DNA of 64,000 nucleotides, from contig NZ_CP083691.1 in NCBI RefSeq assembly GCF_020097155.1, positions 1,984,001-2,048,000 on the forward strand, written 5' to 3'. Below are positions 26,865 through 34,818 of this stretch, piece by piece. Within the stretch, counting starts at the first letter, position 1. Each line of letters opens with the position of its first letter. Under the pieces are notes generated by a model. It had not been told where the DNA came from, did no database searches, and was given only the letters and a program-made list of their open reading frames with translations. Source of the stretch: Micrococcus porci (GTDB lineage Bacteria; Actinomycetota; Actinomycetes; Actinomycetales; Micrococcaceae). The translations under genes and the position numbers were made by a program.

Positions 26865-27763
26865 TGCACCCGCTCGTCCGCGAGCTGGCCGTTGACGGGA
26901 TCCCTGTCGCGGTGACGTGCCGGGTCCTCAAGATCGCCCGCCAGCCCTACTACCGCTGGCTCGCCAGCCCAGTCACGCCCGCTGAACTCGACGAGGCCTA
27001 CCGCGCGAACGCACTGTTCGATGCCCACAAGGACGACCCCGAGTTCGGCTACCGGTTCCTGGCCGACGAGGCACGTGAGGCCGGCGAATCGATGGCTGAG
27101 CGCACCGCCTGGCGAATCTGCTCCGACATGGGTTGGTGGAGTGCGTTTGGGAAGAAGCGCGGGCGCAACGGCAAGAAGCCCGGCTCACCGGTCCACGACG
27201 ACCTGTGTGCGGTGACCGACGAGAAGGGCCGGATCCGGCATCAGTTCAACGCCGACGCCGTGAACGAGCTCTGGATCGGCGACATCACCGAACACCGCAC
27301 CGGCGAAGATCGCCTCTACCTGTGCGCGTTCAAGGACGTCTACTCCAACCGGATCGTGGGCTACTCCATCGACTCTCGGATGAAGTCCAGCCTCGCGGTG
27401 ACGGCCTTGAACAACGCCGTCGCCAGGCGCGGTGAGGTCGCCGGATGCGTGGTTCACACGGACAGAGGGTCGCAATGTCGAAGCCGGAAATTCGTTCACG
27501 CCCTCAACCGCCACGGCATGGTCGGATCCATGGGCCGCGTCGGAGCAACGGGCGACAACGCAGCCATGGCATCGTTCTTCGCGCTGCTCCAGAAGAACGT
27601 CCTCGAGCGCCGGTCCTGGGCCACCCGGGAAGACCTGCGGATCGCGATCGTGACCTGGATCGAACGGACCTACCACCGCCGCCGACGACAAGTCGCGCTC
27701 GGCCGATTGACCCCGATCGAGTACGAAGCCATCATGACCACGCCAGCCAGTCAGGCTGCGTGA
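26861..27763 (+). CDS. IS3-family transposase OrfB with catalytic Glu lost
   Basis: This 300-residue DDE integrase-type protein has the first Asp in WIGDITEH and the second in VHTDRGSQ. The expected Glu, 35 residues later in the family motif MESFF, is Ala237 here (MASFF, codon GCA at 27569-27571). Flanking residues (GDNAAM, LLQKNVLERRSW, YHRRRRQ..LG) are intact, so this is a point change and not decay. Strand transfer should be abolished. It could still bind DNA or act as a dominant-negative partner. Confidence 0.85.
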   Translation: MMHPLVRELAVDGIPVAVTCRVLKIARQPYYRWLASPVTPAELDEAYRANALFDAHKDDPEFGYRFLADEAREAGESMAERTAWRICSDMGWWSAFGKKRGRNGKKPGSPVHDDLCAVTDEKGRIRHQFNADAVNELWIGDITEHRTGEDRLYLCAFKDVYSNRIVGYSIDSRMKSSLAVTALNNAVARRGEVAGCVVHTDRGSQCRSRKFVHALNRHGMVGSMGRVGATGDNAAMASFFALLQKNVLERRSWATREDLRIAIVTWIERTYHRRRRQVALGRLTPIEYEAIMTTPASQAA

Positions 27764-27947
27764 CTAGCCACTGTCACCGGTCCATGCAGCAGTCCCAGCC
27801 GCTGATAGGCTCAAACCACGGTACCTGGGCCCTCCGGGTTGGGCTATCTCGTCCCGGGCAGGGTGCGAATTCAATCTCGAACCCGTGGTTCACCGAGCTA
27901 CAGCTCGCTGCGCGAGCCGGTCAGGGGTCTCCGCACTCTCCCGACGG

Positions 27948-27953
27948 TAGGGT
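27948..27953 (+). promoter_or_regulatory. -10 box TAGGGT ahead of the ABC-3C operon
   Basis: TAGGGT lies 38 nt before the TTG start at 27992, in the 195-bp gap after the IS3 element. No consensus -35 is visible. Confidence 0.4.
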
Positions 27954-27991
27954 CAGACAACTGATGGACTGTACCCAAGGAGGTGAACGCA

Positions 27992-29188
27992 TTGACGCAG
28001 GAGTCGTCGCATAGCGCTGCCGGCCAAGCCCTCGGATACGTCCACCAATGCATGTGGGCACTCGTTGAACTAGGAAAGCGCGCCACCTCAGAGCCGGCGG
28101 CTCAGCTTCGGCTCGAAACCTTGGATGATATCGAATTTGATAGCGCCGGTTCGCCTGCTGAACTCCTGCAGATAAAGCATCACACACGCGGCGATGGTCC
28201 GCTCACAGCTCAAGCAGTTGATCTCTGGCGAACTCTGAATGTCTGGATGGACTTGCCTTCGGCCGACAAACTCGTGCTGCGTCTGGTCACCACCCGGACA
28301 CTCAGTGAAGAGTCGGGCCTGATTCGCCTTCGTGACGGGGAGAACCGCGACACTTCTGTAGCACTCGAAGAGCTGTTAAAAGCGGCAAGAACATCGACGA
28401 GCAAGGCCACTGATAAATGGCGTGAGAAGTTCCTTCACCTCAACGAAACCGCCAGGGTTGAGTTGGTAGACCGCATCATCATCGACGATGGATCGTTACC
28501 AGCAGCCCACATCGACAAGGAACTGGTCCGAACCTTCCGGTATGCATACCCAACCGGACGAGACGACGTCTTCCTTCACCTCCTCAAAGGATGGTGGTCA
28601 GGTGTCTCGGTGCAGCTCTTGAGCAGGACGCTGGAGGCTGTGACTGGTCAAGACCTGATCGTGCAAGTCACAGAGATTGCAGACCAACTTAAGAGCGACG
28701 CCTTGCCCATTGATCCAGCCGTCATGCAGGAGCACGACGAGTCGATCTCTGATCTATATAAGGATCGGCCGTTCGTGCAGCAACTCCTCTGGATCGCCCT
28801 AGAAAACAACCGTCTCTGGAAAGCGATCCGGGACTATCATCGATCATTCACTCAACGCTCGTTCTGGCTTCGCCATCAACTCCTGGCGGAGACTGAACTT
28901 GACCGATTTGCCTTTCGCCTTCATGACGAATGGGAGCAAACCTTCGACTCGCGAATAGCCGCCATGAAACGAGAAGGGCGGACCGACCACGACGTCGTCG
29001 GCCAAGAAATTCTAGAGGAACTGGCGCGAGAGTCACGGGCACGTCTGCGAGACCGCTTTGACGAGCCCTGGTTCAACCGTGGAATGTTCCATGCGCTCGC
29101 CGATGGCGAGCTGGGGTATCGGGTTGGCTGGCATCCCGACTTCGAGTCGAAACTGGAGGAGATGCTTAGCCATGTGTCATCCACCTGA
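27992..29188 (+). CDS. ABC-three-component system protein, nuclease-like N-terminus
   Basis: This 398-residue first gene of a three-gene operon begins with the conserved ABC-3C opening AAGQALGYVHQCMWAL. It is followed by LETLDDIEF and, 13 residues on, LLQIKHH. This D...(E/Q)xK layout resembles the PD-(D/E)XK fold of Cap4/Mrr-like DNA endonucleases, so a nuclease effector is plausible but unproven. The C-terminal half is helical and of unknown role. The TTG start is decided by a full Shine-Dalgarno AAGGAGGTGA at 27977-27986; GTG 27983 lies inside it. GC content is lower than the backbone. Confidence 0.75.
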   Translation: MTQESSHSAAGQALGYVHQCMWALVELGKRATSEPAAQLRLETLDDIEFDSAGSPAELLQIKHHTRGDGPLTAQAVDLWRTLNVWMDLPSADKLVLRLVTTRTLSEESGLIRLRDGENRDTSVALEELLKAARTSTSKATDKWREKFLHLNETARVELVDRIIIDDGSLPAAHIDKELVRTFRYAYPTGRDDVFLHLLKGWWSGVSVQLLSRTLEAVTGQDLIVQVTEIADQLKSDALPIDPAVMQEHDESISDLYKDRPFVQQLLWIALENNRLWKAIRDYHRSFTQRSFWLRHQLLAETELDRFAFRLHDEWEQTFDSRIAAMKREGRTDHDVVGQEILEELARESRARLRDRFDEPWFNRGMFHALADGELGYRVGWHPDFESKLEEMLSHVSST

Positions 29189-29675
29189 AGCGCCTGCCTC
29201 ACCTCCAGCCCGCCCGCCAGAGGCCGTGGCACTCTTCAATACCGTCCTGACCTCGGAGCTGCTTGTGAACGCCTGCTGGGCAAAAGCGCAGCGAGGCACC
29301 ACCGGCCTCGCGTGGCCCGCTGCTTACCTCATCTTGCCGCTCACTCTGCACCCGGAGACACGAGACAGCCTGCCCCGTGATCGACGGATCACCCTCGCTC
29401 GTTGGGCTGTACGAAATCACGACTTGCTCGCGGACATGGAATATCGAGTGGCGAACATGGCACTGCCAACCAAACGAGCCATCCGCCACGGCCTCCGAGC
29501 CGGGCGACTCGGACTTGACGGAACCAACCTTGTAGCGCTCGCTAGACCAAAAGGTGCCACGTCGCAATGGCCCACCGAACTGAGCGATTCTGTCAAAGCA
29601 GCACGTTTTTGCGGACAATGGTTTAACGCCATCGAGACGCACATGGCGTTTGAGCTACTCGGGATCGGAGGTTAA
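29172..29675 (+). CDS. ABC-three-component system middle component
   Basis: This 167-residue helical protein matches the small middle component of ABC-3C systems: EAVALFNTVLTSELLVNACWAKAQ near the N-terminus, then LAWPAAYLILPLTLHPETRDSLP and a C-terminal FCGQWFNAI. Middle components bridge the ATPase and the effector. The ATG at 29172 overlaps the end of the upstream gene by 17 bp, and the stop lies 2 bp before the ATPase start. The identity depends on both neighbours as well as on its own pattern. Confidence 0.72.
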   Translation: MCHPPEAPASPPARPPEAVALFNTVLTSELLVNACWAKAQRGTTGLAWPAAYLILPLTLHPETRDSLPRDRRITLARWAVRNHDLLADMEYRVANMALPTKRAIRHGLRAGRLGLDGTNLVALARPKGATSQWPTELSDSVKAARFCGQWFNAIETHMAFELLGIGG

Positions 29676-29677
29676 TC

Positions 29678-31627
29678 GTGCACATCGTGTCGTTGGGAGT
29701 GTTCAATGAGTCGGGGCGACGTCGTGATGTCGAGTTTCGTCTGGGGGCTCTGAATATCCTGACCGGAAAGTCGAAGACCGGTAAGTCTGCGATACTCGAT
29801 ATCGTCGAATACTGCCTCGGAAGAAACACAGTAACAATCCCGACTGGAGTCATTAGCGATCACGCATCTTGGTACTACGTGATCGTTCAGTTCGCGGATG
29901 AACGCGTGCTGATCTGTCGACCGAACCCGGAGGGTGCCAGCACTTATCGGGCGATGATTCGTACAGGCGGTCTCGACCTCGCTGCGCCTACGTTCGACGA
30001 ACTCGAAGTCAACGCTGACACGGAGGTCGTGAAAGACACACTCACCGAACGGCTCGGAATTGACTCCTTCACCATCGATCCCGAGGGTGGCTCTCTCAGG
30101 CAGTCCTTCGACGTCTCAGTCCGACAAGCACTCTTCTACTGCTTCCAGAATCAAGGGGAGATTGCCAGTCGTGATGTGCTCTTTCACCGACAGGTGGAGA
30201 ACAACATCAAAACAACGATCCGCGACACACTTCCGTACTTCCTCGGTGCAGCGACGCCTGAGCAAAGCGCCCTGCGGCGCCAACTCGTAGCAACACGTAG
30301 AACTTTGCAACGAACCCAAAACAGCATCCGAGCTGCGGAAGCAGACCTCAACGAGCAGGACAGCCGAGTCACCCACCTGATTGAATCTGCGGTCAGCCTC
30401 GATGTGCTGCCTGCTAATGCGGGAATCGGAGCCAGAGAAGGAATTCGCGCGGTGTTGGAAGGCATCTTGGCCTATCGATCCGATAGCTTGTCTGCCGAAG
30501 AATCGGAGGAGTCGCGCCGAAGGAGAGAACTCGCGGAAGAAGGGCGAACGATCCGGACTCGAATCCGTGAAGTTGACGATCAGCTCGAACTGCTTAGCAA
30601 ATTACAAGACGAACATAGTAACTCGCAGATCGAAGGCCAGTACCAGACTGAAAGGCTTCGCGCACTCGACCTGCTCGTCCCGAAGTCCGCACTGACCGAC
30701 GGAGACGTGGGGGTTTGCCCGCTGTGCGATCAAGGTCTGGACCACCCAGACGAGACCGTTGATGAGTTGCGATCACTCCTGAACGCTCTGGAAACTCGCC
30801 TCGAAGCGTCGAAGGGGGTCTCCTCTCGGCGCCAAGCAACGATTGAACGTCTGGAGGCGAGCCGCGAACCGCTCGTGGAGGCACTCCGAGAAAACGTTGT
30901 TGAACTCGATGCCGTTGCCCAACAAGAATCTGCGATCGCAGCGGGCCGTGAGCGACGCGAGCGAATCGCATTCCTCCAGGGCCGGGTCAGCCAAGAACTC
31001 GAACGAGGTGTCGACATCGCTGCTGATCTCGCTGAACTGCGAAACGCTGAACGCCGGTATCGCGGACAGCTCGCGCGGCTGGAAGACCTTAGCGAGCGCG
31101 ACGATCCCGCCGCCGCTCTTCGTGCCGCCATCGACTCGGTGTCTGAACTGATGACGGACTATGCGCGCTACCTTCGGCTTGAGGGTTCCGAGCATTACGT
31201 CCGACTTGACCCAGTTGAGCTGACCGTAGCCGTTCAGCGGCCTGGAGGCCGCGTCCCGCTCGGCCGCATGGGAAGCGCTGAGAACTGGGTCGGCTACCAC
31301 CTCGTCGCTCACCTCGCTCTCCACCACTGGTTCGCCACGAACGATCGACCTGTTCCGCGGTTCCTCATGTTCGATCAACCGACGCAGGCATTCTTCCCCG
31401 AAGAGGTCGTAGATGCTGCTGACGATGAGAACGCAGACTGGGAAGCAGTCCGGAGACAATTCACACTGATGCGAGATGTAGTAGCTGCGCTTACCGGTGA
31501 TCTCCAGGTCATCGTGTGTGACCACGCGAACCTCGCAGACGACTGGTTCCAAGACGCAGTCGTCGAAAACTGGCGAAACGGTGTCGCCTTTATCCCCACG
31601 GACTGGTTGGAGGACGAAGCTGGATGA
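29678..31627 (+). CDS. ABC-three-component system ATPase (DUF3732)
   Basis: This 649-residue SMC/Rad50-like ATPase has a Walker A of the form GKSKTGKSAIL near residues 30-40, a long central coiled coil (about 200-480) containing a CxxC turn (CPLCDQGL), and a C-terminal head with a VPLGRMGSAENWVGYHL signature and Walker B FLMFDQPTQAFFPEE. This is the DUF3732 ATPase of ABC-3C conflict systems. The GTG start follows GGAGG with 6-nt spacing. It probably senses foreign DNA or replication intermediates and licenses the effector; that is inference from family work. Confidence 0.82.
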   Translation: MHIVSLGVFNESGRRRDVEFRLGALNILTGKSKTGKSAILDIVEYCLGRNTVTIPTGVISDHASWYYVIVQFADERVLICRPNPEGASTYRAMIRTGGLDLAAPTFDELEVNADTEVVKDTLTERLGIDSFTIDPEGGSLRQSFDVSVRQALFYCFQNQGEIASRDVLFHRQVENNIKTTIRDTLPYFLGAATPEQSALRRQLVATRRTLQRTQNSIRAAEADLNEQDSRVTHLIESAVSLDVLPANAGIGAREGIRAVLEGILAYRSDSLSAEESEESRRRRELAEEGRTIRTRIREVDDQLELLSKLQDEHSNSQIEGQYQTERLRALDLLVPKSALTDGDVGVCPLCDQGLDHPDETVDELRSLLNALETRLEASKGVSSRRQATIERLEASREPLVEALRENVVELDAVAQQESAIAAGRERRERIAFLQGRVSQELERGVDIAADLAELRNAERRYRGQLARLEDLSERDDPAAALRAAIDSVSELMTDYARYLRLEGSEHYVRLDPVELTVAVQRPGGRVPLGRMGSAENWVGYHLVAHLALHHWFATNDRPVPRFLMFDQPTQAFFPEEVVDAADDENADWEAVRRQFTLMRDVVAALTGDLQVIVCDHANLADDWFQDAVVENWRNGVAFIPTDWLEDEAG

Positions 31628-31759
31628 ACGCCAGAGCGGCAGGTGCTCCTGCTCTAGAGAAGCAGGTGTGACCTACCGGGCTGGCCCGCGGCGAAGGCAA
31701 ACGGTAGAGGGTCTGCTGCACCTTCCGCCCTGTGTATGGCTATCGCCGTTCGCGATGCT
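31628..31759. other. Gap between ABC-3C operon and IS481 element
   Basis: No gene is seen. The stretch has an intermediate base composition and ends at the target duplication of the IS481 element. Confidence 0.5.
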
Positions 31760-31765
31760 CCTAGC
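31760..31765 (+). repeat. Target-site duplication CCTAGC, left copy
   Basis: CCTAGC flanks the IS481 element on the left and is repeated at 32860-32865. NCTAGN is the known target pattern of IS481. Confidence 0.85.
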
Positions 31766-32859
31766 TGTGATGTCCAGGGACGTTGTTGTGTGAACAGCTG
31801 ACAGGCGAAGGCCTCCTGTTGCGAGAGTGGAGTTGTCAAGAAACCGCTCACGCGAACAGAAGGCCTTCATGTCCCACGCTAACGCCGCCCTGACCCCTCG
31901 CGCCCGCCTACGCCTGGCCAAGCTCATCGTCGATGAGCACTGGCCGGTCGCCACCGCGGCCAAGATGTTCATGGTCTCCCCACCCACCGCACGCAAATGG
32001 GCCACCCGCTTCCGGGCCGAGGGACCTGCAGGCATGGTCGACCGGTCCAGCCGGCCGGCCACGATGCCGACCAGAACACCGCCTGCAGTGGTGAAACAGA
32101 TCGTGGCCGCCAGAAGGCGCCGACGCCTGGGGCCCGTGCAGATCGCCTCAGAACTCGGGATGCCGGCCTCCACCGTCCATGCCGTGCTCGTGCGCTGCCG
32201 GATCAACCGCCTCGCCCGTCTGGACCGGGTCACCGCCGAGCCGATCCGCCGCTATGAGCACCCCCACCCCGGCTCGCTGATCCACGTCGACGTCACGAAG
32301 TTCGGACGCATCCCCGACGGGGGCGGGCACCGATTCGTCGGGCGTCAGCAGGGCATGAAGCACCGCGCGGCGACCTCGGACCGCGAAGGAACCCGTGATG
32401 CCCGATACCAGCCCCGGCTCGGGGTGGGCTTCCTGCACACCGTGATCGATGACCACTCCCGCTTCGCGTATGTCGAGATGCACTCCGACGAACGCAGCCA
32501 GACCGCCATCGCGGTGCTGCGCCGCGCGGTCGCTCACTTCGCGCGCCTGGGCGTGGAGGTGGAGCGGGTGCTCTCGGACAACGGTTCGGCCTACCGCTCG
32601 CATGCCTGGCGGGATGCTTGCACCGAGCTCGGGATCAAGCCCAAGCGGACTCGGCCCTACCGACCGCAGACGAACGGGAAGATCGAGCGGTTCCATCGCA
32701 CGCTCGCTGACGGGTGGGCCTACGCCAAGTTCTACGGCTCAGAGACCGAACGCAGGGCCGCGTTGCCTGGATGGCTGCACTTCTACAATCATCACCGAGT
32801 CCACTCCGCGATCGGAGCCGCACCTGCCAGCAGGCTCAACAACCTCCCTGGACATCACA
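31766..32859 (+). mobile_element. IS481-family insertion sequence, intact
   Basis: The 1,094-bp element has terminal inverted repeats at 31766-31785 and 32840-32859 that match at 19 of 20 positions (TGTGATGTCCAGGGA core). It is flanked by a 6-bp target duplication. It encodes one transposase. Intact ends and duplication indicate recent insertion. Confidence 0.92.
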
Positions 32860-32864
32860 CCTAG
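31869..32864 (+). CDS. IS481-family transposase
   Basis: This 331-residue transposase has an N-terminal winged helix-turn-helix (RLRLAKLIVDEHWPVATAAKMFMVSPPTARKW) and an RNase H-like catalytic core with all three acidic residues: HVDVTKFG, LSDNGSAY and GKIERFHRT. The ATG at 31869 begins MSHANAALTPRAR, the family start. The TAG stop at 32862-32864 lies outside the inverted repeat, in the duplicated target sequence. Confidence 0.93.
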   Translation: MSHANAALTPRARLRLAKLIVDEHWPVATAAKMFMVSPPTARKWATRFRAEGPAGMVDRSSRPATMPTRTPPAVVKQIVAARRRRRLGPVQIASELGMPASTVHAVLVRCRINRLARLDRVTAEPIRRYEHPHPGSLIHVDVTKFGRIPDGGGHRFVGRQQGMKHRAATSDREGTRDARYQPRLGVGFLHTVIDDHSRFAYVEMHSDERSQTAIAVLRRAVAHFARLGVEVERVLSDNGSAYRSHAWRDACTELGIKPKRTRPYRPQTNGKIERFHRTLADGWAYAKFYGSETERRAALPGWLHFYNHHRVHSAIGAAPASRLNNLPGHHT

Positions 32865-32865
32865 C
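32860..32865 (+). repeat. Target-site duplication CCTAGC, right copy
   Basis: Second copy of the 6-bp duplication; it contains the TAG that ends the transposase gene. Confidence 0.85.
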
Positions 32866-33036
32866 TGTAGGAGGGCATGACGTTGTTGACTCGGGCCGGG
32901 TCCCGGTCAGCATGCCCCCGCTCGAGGTGGCTGCCGCGAGCGGGGCCGCCCAGCGGCCGGTTCCGTCGCTCAGCTTCGCAGGGACGCCGCCGTCGGGCAT
33001 CAACCGTTCGACGGACTCCTGCTCCGCTGCCGGGCG
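32866..33036. other. Gap between IS481 and mhuD
   Basis: No supported gene is seen on either strand. Base composition rises to backbone level within this stretch, so the right border of the island probably lies here or at the IS element. Confidence 0.45.
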
Positions 33037-33042
33037 TAGAGT
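33037..33042 (+). promoter_or_regulatory. -10 box TAGAGT for mhuD
   Basis: TAGAGT lies 55 nt before the GTG start at 33098. No metal-box palindrome was recognised around it. Confidence 0.4.
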
Positions 33043-33097
33043 CGGCCGGGAGGGCGTCGACCCGGCGCCGCACCCCCGCCGACGAGGAGGCCTGCCC

Positions 33098-33403
33098 GTG
33101 TCCGTCGTGAAGATCAACGCCATCAGCGTCCCTGAGGGCGCCGGCCCGGAACTCGAGAAGCGGTTCGCCGTCCGCAAGCACGCGGTGGACCAGGAGCCGG
33201 GCTTCGAGGGCTTCCAGCTGCTCCGGCCCACCGCGGGCGAGGACCGCTACTTCGTGGTCACGACGTGGGCGTCGGAGGAGGACTTCCAGCGCTGGCGGGA
33301 CGGGCGCATGCCCGCCGCCCACGCCGACGAGCAGGGCGGCCGCCCGACGCCGGTCGCCACGGGCGCCGACCTGCTCGAGTTGGAGGTCGTGGACCTGGGC
33401 TGA
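33098..33403 (+). CDS. mhuD: MhuD-type haem-degrading monooxygenase
   Basis: This 101-residue dimeric alpha/beta-barrel protein of the antibiotic-biosynthesis-monooxygenase fold closely follows mycobacterial MhuD, which opens haem to mycobilin and frees iron. The key residues occur at the same numbering: Asn7 (VVKINAI), Trp66 and His75 (AAHADE). The GTG at 33098 follows GAGGAGG with 7-nt spacing. It stands alone at the right of the island, so it is probably backbone iron-acquisition metabolism and not cargo. Confidence 0.85.
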   Translation: MSVVKINAISVPEGAGPELEKRFAVRKHAVDQEPGFEGFQLLRPTAGEDRYFVVTTWASEEDFQRWRDGRMPAAHADEQGGRPTPVATGADLLELEVVDLG

Positions 33404-33430
33404 GCGCCGTCGTCGTGATGTCCCCGGCGG

Positions 33431-33436
33431 TAGGCT
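33431..33436 (+). promoter_or_regulatory. -10 box TAGGCT for def-apt
   Basis: TAGGCT lies 55 nt before the def ATG. Confidence 0.4.
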
Positions 33437-33491
33437 GGGGGTTCGTCCCTCCCCTCCACGCAGGCCCGTCCGGGCCGGGAAGCGCAGCGCC

Positions 33492-34154
33492 ATGCCCTCC
33501 ATCCGTCCCATCACCGTCTACGGCGAGCCCGTCCTGCACACGCGGGCCGCGGAGGTCGAGGTGATCGACGACTCGATCCGCGAGCTCGTCGAGGACATGT
33601 ACGTCACGCAGGACGTGGCCAACGGGGTGGGGCTGGCCGCTCCGCAGGTGGGCGTGGGCCTGCGCGTGTTCACGTGGACGTTCCAGGACACCGGCGACGC
33701 CCCGAACCTCGGGCACGTGATCAACCCCGTCCTCACCATGCTCTCCAAGCCGTCCACGGAGGAGCCGGACCGTCACGAGGACACCGAGGGCTGCCTGTCC
33801 GTGCCCGGCCACGGCTTTCCTCTGAAGCGCTCCGCGCACGTCCGGATGACCGGCCAGCGCATGGACGGCTCGACGGTGGACATCGAGGCCACGGGCTGGT
33901 TCGCGCGGATCCTCCAGCACGAGTACGACCACCTCAACGGCACCCTCTACGTGAACCGCCTCGAGGGGAAGTGGGCCCGCCGCTGGAAGCGCGCCCAGCG
34001 CGCCGAGCGGCTGAACGTGCCCGGGGTGACCTGGCTGCCGGGCACCGACCCGGACCCCTTCGGCCACGACGTGGACGTCGACGAGGACGCCCCGGCCCAC
34101 GAGCATCACGACCACGACCACGAGGGTCACGACCATGCCCAGGAGGCCCGGTGA
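33492..34154 (+). CDS. def: Peptide deformylase with His-rich tail
   Basis: This 220-residue metallo-deformylase removes the formyl group from nascent proteins. All three motifs are present: GVGLAAPQ, EGCLSVPG with the metal Cys, and QHEYDHLNG with HExxH. After residue about 185 a tail rich in Asp and His (EHHDHDHEGHDH) extends past the usual end and could bind metal. The tail is encoded just before the 4-bp overlap (GTGA) with apt. Confidence 0.93.
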   Translation: MPSIRPITVYGEPVLHTRAAEVEVIDDSIRELVEDMYVTQDVANGVGLAAPQVGVGLRVFTWTFQDTGDAPNLGHVINPVLTMLSKPSTEEPDRHEDTEGCLSVPGHGFPLKRSAHVRMTGQRMDGSTVDIEATGWFARILQHEYDHLNGTLYVNRLEGKWARRWKRAQRAERLNVPGVTWLPGTDPDPFGHDVDVDEDAPAHEHHDHDHEGHDHAQEAR

Positions 34155-34711
34155 GCGGCGTCGCCCTCTCCGCCGCCGGCCGGCAGGCCGCGGACGTGCC
34201 GGGCCTCGAGCGCGCCGCGACCCTGTTCCGCTCCGTGCCGGACTTCCCCACCGACGGCGTGGTGTTCCAGGACATCACCCCGGTCCTCGCGGACCCGGCC
34301 GCCCTGCGCGCCGTCGTGGAGGCGATGATCGCCCCGTTCGAGGGGGCCTACGACGCCGTCGCGGGCCTCGACGCGCGCGGCTTCCTGCTGGCCGGGTTCG
34401 CCGCGGCGCTCACCGGCACCGGCGTGATCCCGCTGCGCAAGGCCGGCAAGCTGCCGGTCTCCGTGGCCCACGTGGACTATGCCCTGGAGTACGGGGCCGC
34501 CTCCCTCGAGGCACCCCCGGAGCTCGCCGTGCCCGGGGTGCGCGTGCTCATCCTCGACGACGTCCTCGCCACCGGCGGCACCCTGGCCGCGGCGCGCGAC
34601 CTCGCCGAACGGTGCGGCGCCGAGGTGGCCGGCTCCGCCGTCGTGCTGGAGGTGGAGGGCCTGGGCGGCCGCGAACGCTGCCCTGACGCCCTGACCCTGT
34701 TCTCTGCCTGA
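34151..34711 (+). CDS. apt: Adenine phosphoribosyltransferase
   Basis: This 186-residue salvage enzyme makes AMP from adenine and PRPP. It shows the N-terminal ADVPGLERAATLFRSVPDFPTDGVVFQDITPVL with the Apt FPxxGVxFxDI pattern, GLDARGFLLAG, PLRKAGKLP, and the PRPP motif VLILDDVLATGGTL. It is translationally coupled to def by a GTGA overlap and is followed by a strong hairpin. Confidence 0.95.
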   Translation: MSGVALSAAGRQAADVPGLERAATLFRSVPDFPTDGVVFQDITPVLADPAALRAVVEAMIAPFEGAYDAVAGLDARGFLLAGFAAALTGTGVIPLRKAGKLPVSVAHVDYALEYGAASLEAPPELAVPGVRVLILDDVLATGGTLAAARDLAERCGAEVAGSAVVLEVEGLGGRERCPDALTLFSA

Positions 34712-34752
34712 GCTCGCCGCGTGCCGCCCGTCACGCCGCTCCCCCACGACGA

Positions 34753-34787
34753 CGGAGCCCCGCCTCACAGCGTGAGGCGGGGCTCCG
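34753..34787. terminator. Bidirectional terminator hairpin
   Basis: A perfect 16-bp GC stem (CGGAGCCCCGCCTCAC) with a 3-nt loop lies between the convergent apt and gap genes. Confidence 0.72.
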
Positions 34788-34818
34788 CGCTCCCGTGCGG
34801 CGCGCCGCGGCGGGCGGG

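Larger units (their letters stand above)
26501..27796 (+). mobile_element. IS3-family insertion sequence, probably inactive
   Basis: Terminal inverted repeats lie at 26501-26525 and 27772-27796 and match at 22 of 25 positions. They enclose the orfA and orfB transposase genes. No target-site duplication is evident (GCC on the left, AGC on the right), so one end may have changed since insertion. The catalytic Glu of OrfB is replaced by Ala. Confidence 0.85.

Noticed and set aside
31628..33036. Right attachment site repeating the tRNA-His 3' end
   Set aside because: I could not find a copy of the tRNA 3' sequence by eye, so the right border stays undefined.
32866..33036. Short minus-strand frames resembling a transposase tail
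   Set aside because: No motif could be matched; the frames are short and Pro/Arg-rich as expected by chance in this composition.
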